The position numbers and the translations under genes are program-made. DNA of 64,000 nucleotides from contig JAURVB010001837.1 of the NCBI GenBank assembly GCA_033002965.1, forward strand, positions 1 to 64,000, in the 5' to 3' direction. Under the pieces are notes generated by a model that did no database searches, had not been told where the DNA came from, and was given only the letters and a program-made list of their open reading frames with translations. Positions 37,164 to 47,679 of the stretch are shown one piece after another. Position 1 is the stretch's first letter. Every line of letters begins with the position of its first letter. Origin of the DNA: Piper betle (Eukaryota; Streptophyta; Magnoliopsida; Piperales; Piperaceae).

Positions 37164-37813
37164 TTAGGCTAAACAATAAGAGGATGCAGTCTTCTTCTCC
37201 GCTTTCTTGGCCAAGGAGGTGCAAATTTCTTGGTGAGCGCGGTCTATCTTTGCCTCATCCACACCTGTGATGATTGACACATCAAGAAGAGGCAGTTTCT
37301 TGGCAGCCATGAAAATAGCAGTGGCTTCTAGCACATCACAACCCATCCATGCAAACTCCTCAATCTTCTTGAGAACCTTCATAGCAGCAAGATGACCCTG
37401 TCTTCCCATGCCCAGAAGTACCGAATTTCTCCTCATGCATGAACTGCTCTTCTTGTACCTAGTGCCCATCAACTCCAGGTGAAGACAACTCTCCAAAAAC
37501 TTCACCAACTCCCGCGCCTCCACTTTCAAAAAGCTCCCACGCGGGTTCCTAAACTCGGCTGTGAGAATATCCTCCAATGACCTCGGCTTTCCTTGGGATA
37601 GGCCCGCAAGGTAGAGGCAGACGGAGACAGTTGGCCGGAGGTTGTCGTAGCCTCGTTGGGGAGGACAAGTTGGGCATTCTTGTACAAATTCCATGCCTCC
37701 TTGACGCAGATGGGGAGTCGGAGGCGAGCGGACACGGAGGTCATCATGGCGAAGGCTCGGACTAGAGAGCGGTCGGGCCTGCTCGCACCCTCGCTCGAGT
37801 CTTTGTTTGCCAT
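37164..37813 (-). pseudogene. TFIIB-like cyclin-fold gene, array copy 2 (single 1-nt frameshift, otherwise intact)
   Basis: The ATG at 37813 opens MANKDSSEGASRPDRSLVRA, which matches the GSNPDRGLI..AF entry into cyclin repeat 1 of plant TFIIB. The frame breaks once, at TCCTCCCCAACGAGG near 37660, where copies 1 and 3 have one more base. It then continues RGYDNLRPTVSVCLYLAGLS, GKPRSLEDILTAEF and repeat 2 (MRRNSVLLGMGRQ, EEFAWMGCDVLEATAIFMAA, PLLDVSIITGVDEAKIDRAH) to SSYCLA and stop. Adding that base gives 216 residues, about 100 fewer than TFIIB because the N-terminal zinc ribbon and reader are missing. No introns. The TATA box is at 37902-37909. This is the least damaged copy and could be functional if the missing base is an assembly error. 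Confidence 0.72.
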
Positions 37814-37901
37814 CGTTCTTTGACAACAAAAACTAGGACGTATTGACATACGGAGGGGATGATCGAAGTGTGAATATATAGATTTATTGAATGGGTAAGG
37901 G

Positions 37902-37909
37902 TATATATA
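37902..37909 (-). promoter_or_regulatory. TATA box, TFIIB-like copy 2
   Basis: TATATATA in the conserved CCAACTATATATACCC context, 89 bases upstream of the ATG at 37813. Confidence 0.55.
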
Positions 37910-38746
37910 GTTGGTGGTTTACTAAGTAGTAGTAACAAGTAAGTTGTCAAACAAAGGTTATTATCGTTTGTATATATTAATTTAGTTGAAAATAATGATT
38001 GTTATTTTAGGCTCTAGTAACGTTTGTGTATATTATTTTATATAATTCATATAGTTAAGATGTAATTATTTAAGGTTATTTTAGATGCACGTCCTTATGT
38101 TTATCCCAATTCAAGCTAATCTTAATTAGTTTATTACAATAATTTTTTTGCCGTACTTATCGTACCAAAGTTTTGACCAAAGCGCGGTTCACTTAGTTTA
38201 ACTAGGTAATCTTATGTAACTATATTTATAAATAATAAAATGATTTGTATTATTAAATAATATATTGTGGTTATCTTGTTTAATATTACTTATTTAACTA
38301 GTTGGTCTTGAGTTTAAACCTTGGTGGATAGGGATTTTATATTTAATTATTTAGCACATTAGCCCTAAATTATTCTCAAACAAAAACACTTCCATCTTAT
38401 TAGCCGTCCTATTCATGCATTTGTAAATAATTATTAAAAATAATTCCGGATCTTAAACCAAGTTAAAATATCTAAGTCAACTAACATTTAATTTAATTCT
38501 CCTTAAAATAATTATAAATAAATAAAAATTCAAAATTCAAACTAAATTATATACATGTAATAAAAATTATCAATATAAATTAAAATATATTACCGATAAT
38601 ATGTTTTAAAAATTATTATATTTAATAAAAACATAAAGCCTAGACGTCTCGCTAAGTTCTGACTAGTTCTATTAATACATTATAACTGACCAGGTCCAAA
38701 TGTGAATTGATAGACCTAGTTATTTTTTCAACAATATTAACCAAGT

Positions 38747-38781
<35 letters not shown>

Positions 38782-39097
38782 AAAGATCTTACTTCGATTG
38801 ATATCGAATGTGGAAATATTTCTTACAATGTAACATTCAACCTAATTTTTAGAAAATTTTGTCCTCAAAATTCCATTTTAACGTTTCATGAACTTCTTCC
38901 ATCCTACCCGTCTTAAAGAAACTTTATCTATGGATTCTTCTTCGAGATTGACTTCTTTTTCCTTCAATAACCCACCATTCAATCCAACTCTAGATTGATT
39001 CTGATACAATTTATAAAAACTCGATCCAAGTACAAACAAATAAACCTAGCTATTTTTTCAAAAGTGCATAACTAAATTGAATATCTATAAATATATC

Positions 39098-39136
<39 letters not shown>

Positions 39137-39614
39137 ACCCCTTACATTAAAGTGTTGGAGTTTTCTATTTATTCTCATCATGTTACAATATTTCTTACTT
39201 AATGGTTGATTTTGGCCCCACAATAACATTATAGACCCACTTATGCTTATTTTATTTAAGATTTTCGTTATTATTATTTATTTTTAGGAATAAAATTGGA
39301 AAGAAATTCTACTCAAATTAGGAACATTAAAATAGATAAATTCTACTACACATTTGTAATCATATTACTTTTAGTTAAAGTTTGTTACTTACCTGTTTAT
39401 ACTTTAATTTATGGTTTCTATATAATCTAGGATCTTATTTATTTATTTATTGTAAGGAAATGTAAAGTGTAATTTTAAAGAAAACACTTGCATTAACGTT
39501 ATAAGTTAAAGAAAATACAAAGCTACATACATCATGAGTTCCTACTATAACAATGTCCATCGTAAACATATGAATGAACAAAAAATATGGTGAACTATGG
39601 ACTTATCATACATA
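37910..39614. repeat. Array unit spacer between copies 2 and 3
   Basis: Homologous to the other spacers. It includes a (TA)n run at 38748-38777 and a longer one at 39101-39133 followed by CCACCCCTTACATTAAAGTG. The latter is the uninterrupted version of the site where the 44.19-50.28-kb insertion cluster sits in the next unit. Confidence 0.7.
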
Positions 39615-40185
39615 TTAGGCTAAACAATAAGAGGATGCCGTCTTCTTCTCCGCTTTCTTGGCCAAGAAGGTGCAAATTTCTTTGTGAGCGCGGTCTATTT
39701 TTGCCTCATCCACACCTGTGATGATTGACACATCAAGAAGAGGCTGTTTCTTGGCAGCCATGTAAATAGCAGTGGCTTCTAGCCCATCACAACCCATCCA
39801 TGCAAACTCCTCAATCTCTTGAGAACCTTCATAGCAGCAGGATGGCCCTGTCGTCCCATGCCCAGAAGTACCGAATTCCTCCTCATGCATGAACTGCTCT
39901 TCTTGTACCTAGTGCCCATCAACTCCGGGTGAAGACAACTCACCAAAAATTGCATCAACTCCCGCGCCTCCTGTAACACCCCAAATCCGGTTCACGTTTG
40001 TGAACCTAACTCGTCTGCGGATCTAATCTCCACGTCTTAAGATGTAGATACGATTTGTCATGTATAGATAAATGCATAAAACTCTAATATGATATTATAT
40101 GGATGACATGCAACCTAAATTTCACATCATTACAATTACGATAAAAATTTTGAAATAAAACAGACAGGGTCTCCCCTAAAAGTGC

Positions 40186-40229
<44 letters not shown>

Positions 40230-43172
40230 GCATCCATGATTTCATTCACACAAAATCTAATATATTATGAATTCATTCTGAAGCTGGGGTTTCAACCCAC
40301 CACGCTTCCGCTGCGCATCTCTGATCATGTTCACATTCTATCATGTCTCATGCATTTGAATATGTCATTCACAATATAATAACATAATAACACAATATTA
40401 AACATTCAGAAATCTAATATGTGTGTGTGTACAAGACCTCATTGCTCCTCCGTCCAAACTGACTCCTCCAACTCGTGATTATTACCTATATATAGTATAA
40501 AAACACGTCAGTAAAAAGTGTTACTGGTTCGAAAAATAAAATAACTATAATAAGCTGGCTATGAGAGCAAACTCTCATATGAAAGAAAACATTATATACT
40601 CCACGTGAACACTCTGAAGGGCACTACTGAGGAGCCACTAGGCTGCAGACCTGGTAGCATCCCGAACTTACTGATCTGCTGCTGATGCCGCTCTAGGCAT
40701 TTTCTTACTTCAGTTTTCTGGTCTCAAATCCTAAGCCCTCTCCTTACCTCCATATTTCTCCTGGCCTTGAGCACAAAGGCCGAGTACTCTCAGGCAGTCA
40801 CCTTTAGTACCCTTTGAACCACAAGTCCAGACATGTGCTGTACTAAACAGTACCCGTAAACCTCCACGTTCTCTGGGTGTGAGGAACTCAAACGCGGAGT
40901 TATCAGGATCCCTCGGGAATGGAACAGTCCGCTGGCACTAATCCAGAGCCCGCTTTGACTGTCACGGCATCCGTTCATGGTACGTGCAGTCGATTTCTCC
41001 ATCTCTCGTCTCACTGAAAACGCGAAAACTACATATATATATGGGTTAGGGAGGGATTATATAATAGGCCCGAAGGTAACTTGTGGTGGATCTTATTTTC
41101 GAAATCATCCTCGAGGGATCTCATCCTCGAGGGGTTATTAATCCGGAAAACTGTTCGATTAAATGGCCCGAGTTAAATGGGATCCGATAAAATGCCACTT
41201 AACCCGTCCTGCAAATAATAAAATAAACATACAATAGAAGAACGTAAAACAGAGACGAGTCCTAAACGGACCTGGTAGAAGCTCTAAGCGTGTCATCGCG
41301 CCTAGGCGGCGAGCTCCTACTCCGTACCTACACATCAAAACTAAATACTAACGCCCTCTAACTACATGATACATCAAAATCAATGAATACCACGCACGAC
41401 ATAATAATCATCCATCATAGTCAAATAATCATAAAAGAGAATAATCCTAACTCAAACTATTCATACTATATTTTATTCTGTTTCTCTAAATTACATCATG
41501 ATCACTTATCATGCTCCAACTCATTTTATCTCATTAGCTCACTTACTATTCATTTACAATTCCTCAAATCATACCATCATTACTTCATCAGTAATTAGGC
41601 ATTATCATGATAAATAATCAGTCCTACCATGCTATGCTAATAATCATTAATTTAAATAATCAAATTGGAGGTAATTATACCTCTCGTCGTCGACAATCGG
41701 CGACGGCTAAGGTATCATCGCGCATATCGGAACTCGAATTCGGCGCTCATCGGCGTTCGAAGGTTGATCGGGCTCGACTGGGTGAGCCCTGCGGAAGATC
41801 CGGTGAATTTTGGCAAATTTTATAAATTCCGGTTTTCCATCAAGTTCTGGCAGTTTTCCAGCAAGTCCCAGCGGTTTCCCGGCAGCTTTTGGTAATTTTC
41901 CGGCGACAGTCACCGGCGGCCTCTACTGGCCAGAAAGTGGTCGTGTTGGGTACCCTTGGAACTGGCTCGGCGAACCCGACTCATCTACGAGGTCGATGAG
42001 GTCGATGGAGGCGGCGGCTCGCCGAAAAATGGCAAAACAGAGGCGGCGGCGATGGGTGGCTAGATCCGGCCGGCCAGGGCGACGATGGCCTCTGCTCTAG
42101 TCAAGGAAGGTCGCTGGAGGGTCAAGGACGTCGAGCCGACCACATGATCGTGGTGGCGAGGGTCGGCGGCGGCGCGATTGGAGACGAAAGCGCTGCGTCA
42201 CCGCGGCGATTCCTTGCGTCGTGGCGGTCGGACTGTGGCCGGTCATGGTCGTGGCGGCACAGTAATGCCATGGCGGGGCTAGGGGTGACGATCGGCTGCC
42301 GGGCGGGCATCCACGGCAGCGGCGGCGGCATGCATAGTGGCGGCGCACGGTATGCGCAGTGGCGGTGCGCGGCAAGGGTTTAGGGAAGAAGAAAGGAAAG
42401 GTCAGGGGTGTGGGTGGTGGCAAACTCATAAATAATACTTGACTCGTCTCTAGTTCGAGTCAAGAATAATAACTAAGTCGTATTAAATCCTTAAAAAATC
42501 CATAAAAATCGGAAAAAAATCCTATAAAATCAAACAAACACCAAAACATCATAATGACATGCTCTATAACTAAAAACCCGCCCAAACTGTGCGTAATGCC
42601 TCCTAACGTGATAAACGGCCTAGAACTAATTCTACGATCCACTAAATATCAAAATAAAATAAACTGGTGTACTTTCATATACTCTGATAACTCATCTTTT
42701 TCTGCTGTATTCATGACATTATCATCATATACTTGGGTACCCGTGACCCTCATAGCTCATACACGCGACCGGCGTCGACTCAGTACACGTATTCTGAAAC
42801 TGACTCGACTCAAAATAACGATCGAACCGACCGGTTCTGAATATAAAACCCTGACTCGAATTGTGGGTTTTACACCTCCTCTTTCAAAAACCTCCCACGC
42901 GGGTTCCTAAACTCGGCTGTGAGAATATCCTCCAACGACCTCGGCTTTCCTTGGGAGAGGCCCGCAAGGTAGAGGCAGACGGAGACAGTTGGCCGAAGGT
43001 TGTCGTAGCCTCGCTTTGGGAGGACAATTTGGGCTTTCTTGTACAAATCTCATGCCTCCTTGACGCAGATGGGGAGTCGAAGGCGAGCGGACAAGGAGGT
43101 GATCATGGCAAAGGCTCGGACTAGAGAGCGGTCGGGCCTGCTCGCACCCTCGCTCGAGTCTTTGTTTGCCAT
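39615..43172 (-). pseudogene. TFIIB-like cyclin-fold gene, array copy 3, split by a 2.9-kb insertion
   Basis: The 5' part (43172 to 42875) encodes MANKDSSEGASRPDRSLVRA and the first cyclin-like repeat, with TGG of EAWNLY changed to TGA (VKEA*DLY). Directly after FLKEE the reading frame is interrupted by the TG..CA element at 39972-42874. The remainder (39971 to 39615) resumes EARELMQFLVSCLHPELMGT, loses 3-4 bases around AAGGTTCTCAAGAGATTGAGG (39815-39835) causing a frameshift, and ends SSYCLA. It is clearly dead. The TATA box is kept at 43261-43268. The insertion postdates the array because the other copies lack it at this site. Confidence 0.8.
39967..42879 (+). mobile_element. 2.90-kb TG..CA element, copy B, inserted in TFIIB-like copy 3
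   Basis: TGTAACACCCC at 39972 to GGGTTTTACA at 42874, flanked by the perfect 5-bp repeat CCTCC (39967-39971 and 42875-42879). The empty site is visible in copies 1 and 2 (CGCGCCTCCTCTTTC and CGCGCCTCCACTTTC). It is the same family and orientation as copy A at 3763-6735. Both share the interior landmarks CACCTACACATCAAAACTAA-type sequence, the GTCATCGCGCCTAGGCGGCG block and the GC-rich core followed by ACTTGACTCGTCTC. A (TA)n tract at 40190-40224 is longer than in copy A. No protein-coding capacity of its own. Confidence 0.8.
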
Positions 43173-43268
43173 CGTTCTAAGACAACAAAAACCAGGACGT
43201 ATTGACATATGGAGAGGATGATTAAAGTGCGAATATATAGATTTTAAGAATGGGTAAGGGTATATATA

Positions 43269-44044
43269 GTTGGCGGTTTACTACCTAGGTGTAACAAGTA
43301 AGTCGTCAAACAAAGTTTAGTTCGTTTGTACATATTATTTTTTATAATCGATATGGTTAAGACGTAATTATTTAAGGTTATTTAGGTGCTCGCCCTCGTG
43401 TCTATCCCAATTTGAGTTAATTTCTAACTAGTTTATCACAATAATTTTTTAGTGGATACCAAAGTTTTTGACCAATACATGGTACAATTGGTTTAGCTAC
43501 AATGAATCTATCTTATATAACTATATTTATAAATAATAAAATGATTCATATTATCAAATATTATAATGTAGTTATCTGGTTTAATATTACTTCTTTGACT
43601 AGTTGGTTTTGAGTTTAAACCTTATTGGATAGAGATTTTATATCTAATTATTTAGCACATACTTTAGCCACCACATTAGTCCAACATTGTTCTCAAACAA
43701 AAAACATCCCTAGTCTTGCATTTGTAAATAATTATAAAAAATAATTCCGGATTTTAAACCAAGTTAAAATACTAAATCAAATAACATTTAACTTAATTCT
43801 CCTTAAAATAATTAAAAATAAATAAAAATTCAAAATTCAAACTAAATTATATACATGTAATAAAAATTATCAATATAAATTAAAATATATTACCAATAAT
43901 ATGTTTTAAATTTTTAATAAAAACATAAAGCCTAGACGTCTCACTAGGTTCCGATTAGTTATATTAATACATTATAATGAACCGTTCCAAATATAAATTG
44001 ATGGGTCTACTTATTTTTAAAAAAAATATTAACGAAGTTAAAAA

Positions 44045-44079
<35 letters not shown>

Positions 44080-44189
44080 CTCTCTCTCTCTATTTATTCT
44101 GATATCATTTGTAAAAACTCGATCTAAGTACAAACAGATAAACTTAGCCATTTCTTCAAAAAATGGCTTTCTAAATTGAAGATCTATCA
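43269..44189. repeat. Array unit 3 promoter-side spacer, first part
   Basis: Homologous to the other spacers up to AAATTGAAGATCTAT at 44189, where the corresponding unit sequence would continue into a (TA)n tract. Here the insertion cluster begins instead. It includes (TA)n and (TC)n runs at 44048-44092. Confidence 0.65.
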
Positions 44190-44551
44190 AAATCCAGCGG
44201 CTCTCATTCATCCTTTTAGTTTTTTAGATTTGTAGACCCGATTACCAGCCTGACCCGCCTGACCCGCCCGAATCGGACCTCCCGCCCGCGACCGCGCCAC
44301 CACTAGGGTTGCTAATTGAGCGAGCCAGCTCGTGAGCATTTAGCGTTCGGCTCGGCTTGACTCGACTCGAAACTCGATATTTAAATGCTCGACTCGAACT
44401 CGACTCGAACTCGAATCTTACGAGCCGAGCTTGAGCAAGGTCGTGTTCGACTCGACTCGACTCGGTTGTAACTCGAACTCGACTCGAACTCGACTCGTAG
44501 TTCGACTCGAACTCGACTCGATAAAATAATATAATAATATAGTCTTTATAT

Positions 44552-44593
<42 letters not shown>

Positions 44594-45352
44594 AATAACA
44601 AAGAAGTAAGATAGTTGAGATGGTAAGTATTCACCTTGATGACTTCAAGGTTGAGGGTTCAAACCACATTGGCCTCACTTTCACTTTTTTTTAAGTGAGG
44701 TACTTTTGACTTTTAATCGAGCTGGCTTCGAGCTGGCGAACGAGCTCACAAAAATAAACAGTTTAAGTATATTCGAGCTCGAGTCGAGCTCGAACACATA
44801 AAAGATATTCGAGTCGAACTCGAGCATGTGTGTCCAAAACTCGTTCGATCTCGAGTCGAGTTCGAACGAGTTTCGAACTATTCGAGCCGAGTTCGAACAC
44901 ATGTTGAGCTCGGCTCGCTCGCTCAATTAGCACCCCTAGCCACCGCCAGCCGCCGCGGCCTCGCCCCTGTCGACGGTCCCGCCCTCCCCCCGCCCGCCGC
45001 CGTGGTCCCTACCCCCACCCGGCACCCCCCCCTCTTTGCCACTGCCCGATCCGCGCCCGCTTCGCCCCCCGCCCGTCCCTAACTGGCACCCCTTGCCACC
45101 CCCCTTCGCCGCCTCCCCGGGCGGTGGCGAGCGGGAGGGGGGTGAAGGGTGGGGCGGGGCGAGGTCGCGTGGTGGCAGGCGGTGGCGCAGTCGCTGGCGG
45201 GAGGTCCGGTTCGGGCGGGTCAGGGCGGGTAATCGGGTCTGCAAATCTGAAAAAAAATAAGAGGATGAATGAGAGCCGCTGGATTTTGATCCAACGGCTC
45301 TCATTCAGCAGCATATGGTGAGCTGCAAAAACTTGCAACGCACCATAGCACT
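44190..45352. mobile_element. Inverted-repeat element E0 with C-rich/G-rich arms
   Basis: The left end CAAAATCCAGCGGCTCTCAT, continuing into TCATCC, is matched exactly in reverse complement by 45265-45290. Further inside, GACCCGATTACC..GACCCGCC (44234-44265) pairs with GGCGGGTAATCGGGTC (45222-45240). After removing the nested hAT-like element at 44304-44938, the core is a C-rich block (44940-45115) facing a G-rich block (45117-45235). The right end carries a hairpin at 45271-45302 (GAGAGCCGCTGG/CCAACGGCTCTC) and then a (TA)n run. No coding capacity is credible. Confidence 0.6.
44296..44946. mobile_element. hAT-like MITE, 635 bp, nested in E0
   Basis: The insertion at 44304-44938 has inverted ends TAGGGTTGCTAATTGAGCGA and (reverse complement of right end) TAGGGGTGCTAATTGAGCGA. 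It is flanked by the near-perfect 8-bp duplication GCCACCAC (44296-44303) and GCCACCGC (44939-44946). Inside both ends are dense CTCGACTCGAACTCGA repeats, the subterminal repeats seen in a common plant hAT group. A (TA)n run occupies 44559-44586. Non-autonomous. Confidence 0.75.
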
Positions 45353-45383
45353 CCTATATATATATATATATATGTATATATAT
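45353..45383. repeat. (TA)n microsatellite between E0 and E1
   Basis: A run of TA dinucleotides with one interruption, separating two inverted-repeat elements. Confidence 0.9.
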
Positions 45384-47614
45384 GAGGGGGGATTCCTGTA
45401 CTGTAGTACAGCCATCTTGGCTGTACTGCAGTTTGATCCCAGCCGTTGGATCATCATCCAACGGCTGGAAATCCCCCCCTCCCTTCCCCCCCCCCTCCCT
45501 TCCCTCCTCCCTCCCTTGTTCTCACCCCCACGCTGCGCCCTGCCCGCCCAGCGCCCCACCCCCGCCCCCCCGCGCCCCCGCCCGCGCCCCACGCCCCTTG
45601 CTCAGCCCCGCGCCCCTCCCCCCACGCCCCCCGCCCCGCCCCCACCCTTCCCCACCTTCCCTGCTTTCACCCCCCCCCCCGCCGCGCCCCTCACCCCGCC
45701 CCGCGGCCGTCGCTCCGCCCCGCGCCCCACTCCCCTCCCCCGCACCCCCCGTCTTGCCCCACGCCCCTTGCTCTGCCCCACACCCCTCCCCGCGCGCCCC
45801 CGCCCCCGCCCCCACCCTTCCCCCCCTCCCCTACTTTCACCCCCTAGCCGCGCCCCTTGCCCCGCCCCGCCTCGCGGCCCTCGCTCCGGCTTGGGAGTCA
45901 CGTGAGTAGGCAGTTTCAACACGGTCGGCAATAGTGTGGGTGACAGCGGCGGCGAACTCACCGGCTGTCGGGGTGGCGGCAAAAAAACAGAGGAGAGGGG
46001 TGATTGTCGGGGGTGAAAATAGGGGGGCAATTTCGTAATAAAAACTTAACTCTACCCTGACTTGAGTCAATATTATAAAATAATTTTTGTAATAAAAACT
46101 TGACTCGCACCAAACTCAAATTTAAATATTTCGAGTCGAGTTGGAAATAAAAACTTGACTGCTCTTAACTCGAGTCAATATTACGAAATATATCCCAAAA
46201 AATATGAAACAAATATAATAAAATACATAAAATTATTTCATAATATTAATTCTAGTCGGAAGCAAGTGAATTTTTTATTACGAAAATATTTTATATATTT
46301 TTTAAATTTTATTTTATAATATTGACTCGAGTTGGGATGAGTCAAGTTTTTATTATGAAATAAAATTTTAACAAATTAAATAATTCTGTCAATTTAAAAA
46401 TATAAATTTATTTCGTAATATTGACTCAAGTCGGTAGCAGAGTTAAGTTTTCATTATGAAATTATGTTATATATTTTTTAAATTTTATTTCTTAATATTG
46501 ATTAAAATTGGGAACGAGTTAAGTTTTTATGATAAAATTATTTTATATATATTTTTTAAAATTTATTTCATAATATTGATAACAGTTTAGAACGAGTCAA
46601 ATTTTTATTACGAAACTACCCATGTCCATTTCCTTTTACACTCGTGTCAATATTCTGAAATACATGTTAAAAAATATGAAAAAAAAGATTAAAATACCAT
46701 AAAATAAAGTAATCCATTATAACTTGACTCGCTCCAAACTGAGTAAAATGAAGTCTTCCCCGCCGCGCCCCGCCGACCGATTCGAGTCAATATTACGAAT
46801 TTAAAATACCATAAAATACCCCACATGGGAAAGAGTCAAAATTTTTATTACAAAATTAATTTTTTTATTTTTTAAATTTAATTCATAATATTGACTCAAA
46901 TCGGGCCCGAGTCAAGTTTTTATTATGAAATTAATTTATTTCTTTAAATTTATTTCGTAATAAAAATTTGACTCAAGTCAGTGACCGAGTAAAATTTTTA
47001 TTACGCTACTACCCCCGACCTTCTCCCCTGTTTCTTCCCCTTCCCCTGCCTACCGATCGCCCTGCTCCCTCTGATTTGCCGCGCCACCCCTATCGCCGGC
47101 GACCTCGTCGCCGACCGCCTGCTGCCAGCTACCTACGCCACTTCCCTGTGCTGTCGCTGCCTTGCCAATCTCACAATTCGACGCTCCTGACTCGCTCCCA
47201 ACAGAGCCGCCCCTGTTCAAACCCACCGTCGGCGACGCCACACCCCGGGCCGCAGCCGCCCGCCAGCCAAATGTTGCCACTGAAAAAGACATTGCAAGCC
47301 GCTAACGATGTGGAATGGGAGCGGGCATGACCGGGGCAGCAGCGGCGGCGCGGGGAGACATTGCGTTCGAGGCCGAAGTCGGAGGGGTCGAGGAAGATGC
47401 CTGTGCGGAGGGGCGGGAGTGGCGGGAGGAAGCGGAGAGGGGCAGGAGCGGCGTGGCGTGGCGGGGAAATGGCCATGGTGGCCAGAGAAAGGGAAAAATC
47501 AGGGGGACGGGGGTGGTGGAGCTCGTTTTAATTTCCAGCCGTTGGATTGAAATCCAACGGCTGGAAAATGCAGCATAGCCATCTTGGCTGTGCTGTAGGA
47601 CAACAACTATTTTT

Positions 47615-47616
<2 letters not shown>
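45384..47616. mobile_element. Inverted-repeat element E1 flanked by (TA)n, 2.23 kb
   Basis: Both ends carry two hairpins in mirror order: ACAGCCATCTTGGCTGT (45409-45425 and 47572-47590 region) and CCAGCCGTTGGAT..ATCCAACGGCTGG (45439-45468 and 47535-47564). Inside these lie, left to right, a C-rich block (45470-45890), a short G-rich block (45900-46030), an AT-rich domain with TTGACTCG stem-loop units (46030-46990), a C-rich block (46990-47280) and a G-rich block (47300-47530). That is the order expected of an inverted repeat. Long open frames here (up to about 196 codons, almost all proline, arginine and alanine, or glycine on the other strand) are by-products of base skew, not genes. Confidence 0.65.

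Positions 47617-47677
<61 letters not shown>
47617..47677. repeat. (TA)n microsatellite between E1 and E2
   Basis: About 60 bases of pure AT dinucleotide repeat separating elements E1 and E2. Confidence 0.95.

Positions 47678-47679
<2 letters not shown>

Noticed and set aside
45315..45909. Long overlapping open frames (up to about 196 codons) rich in proline, arginine and alanine
   Set aside because: They arise from a nearly pure C-rich strand that lacks stop codons in several frames at once. There is no domain, and the same happens on the opposite strand as glycine/arginine frames.
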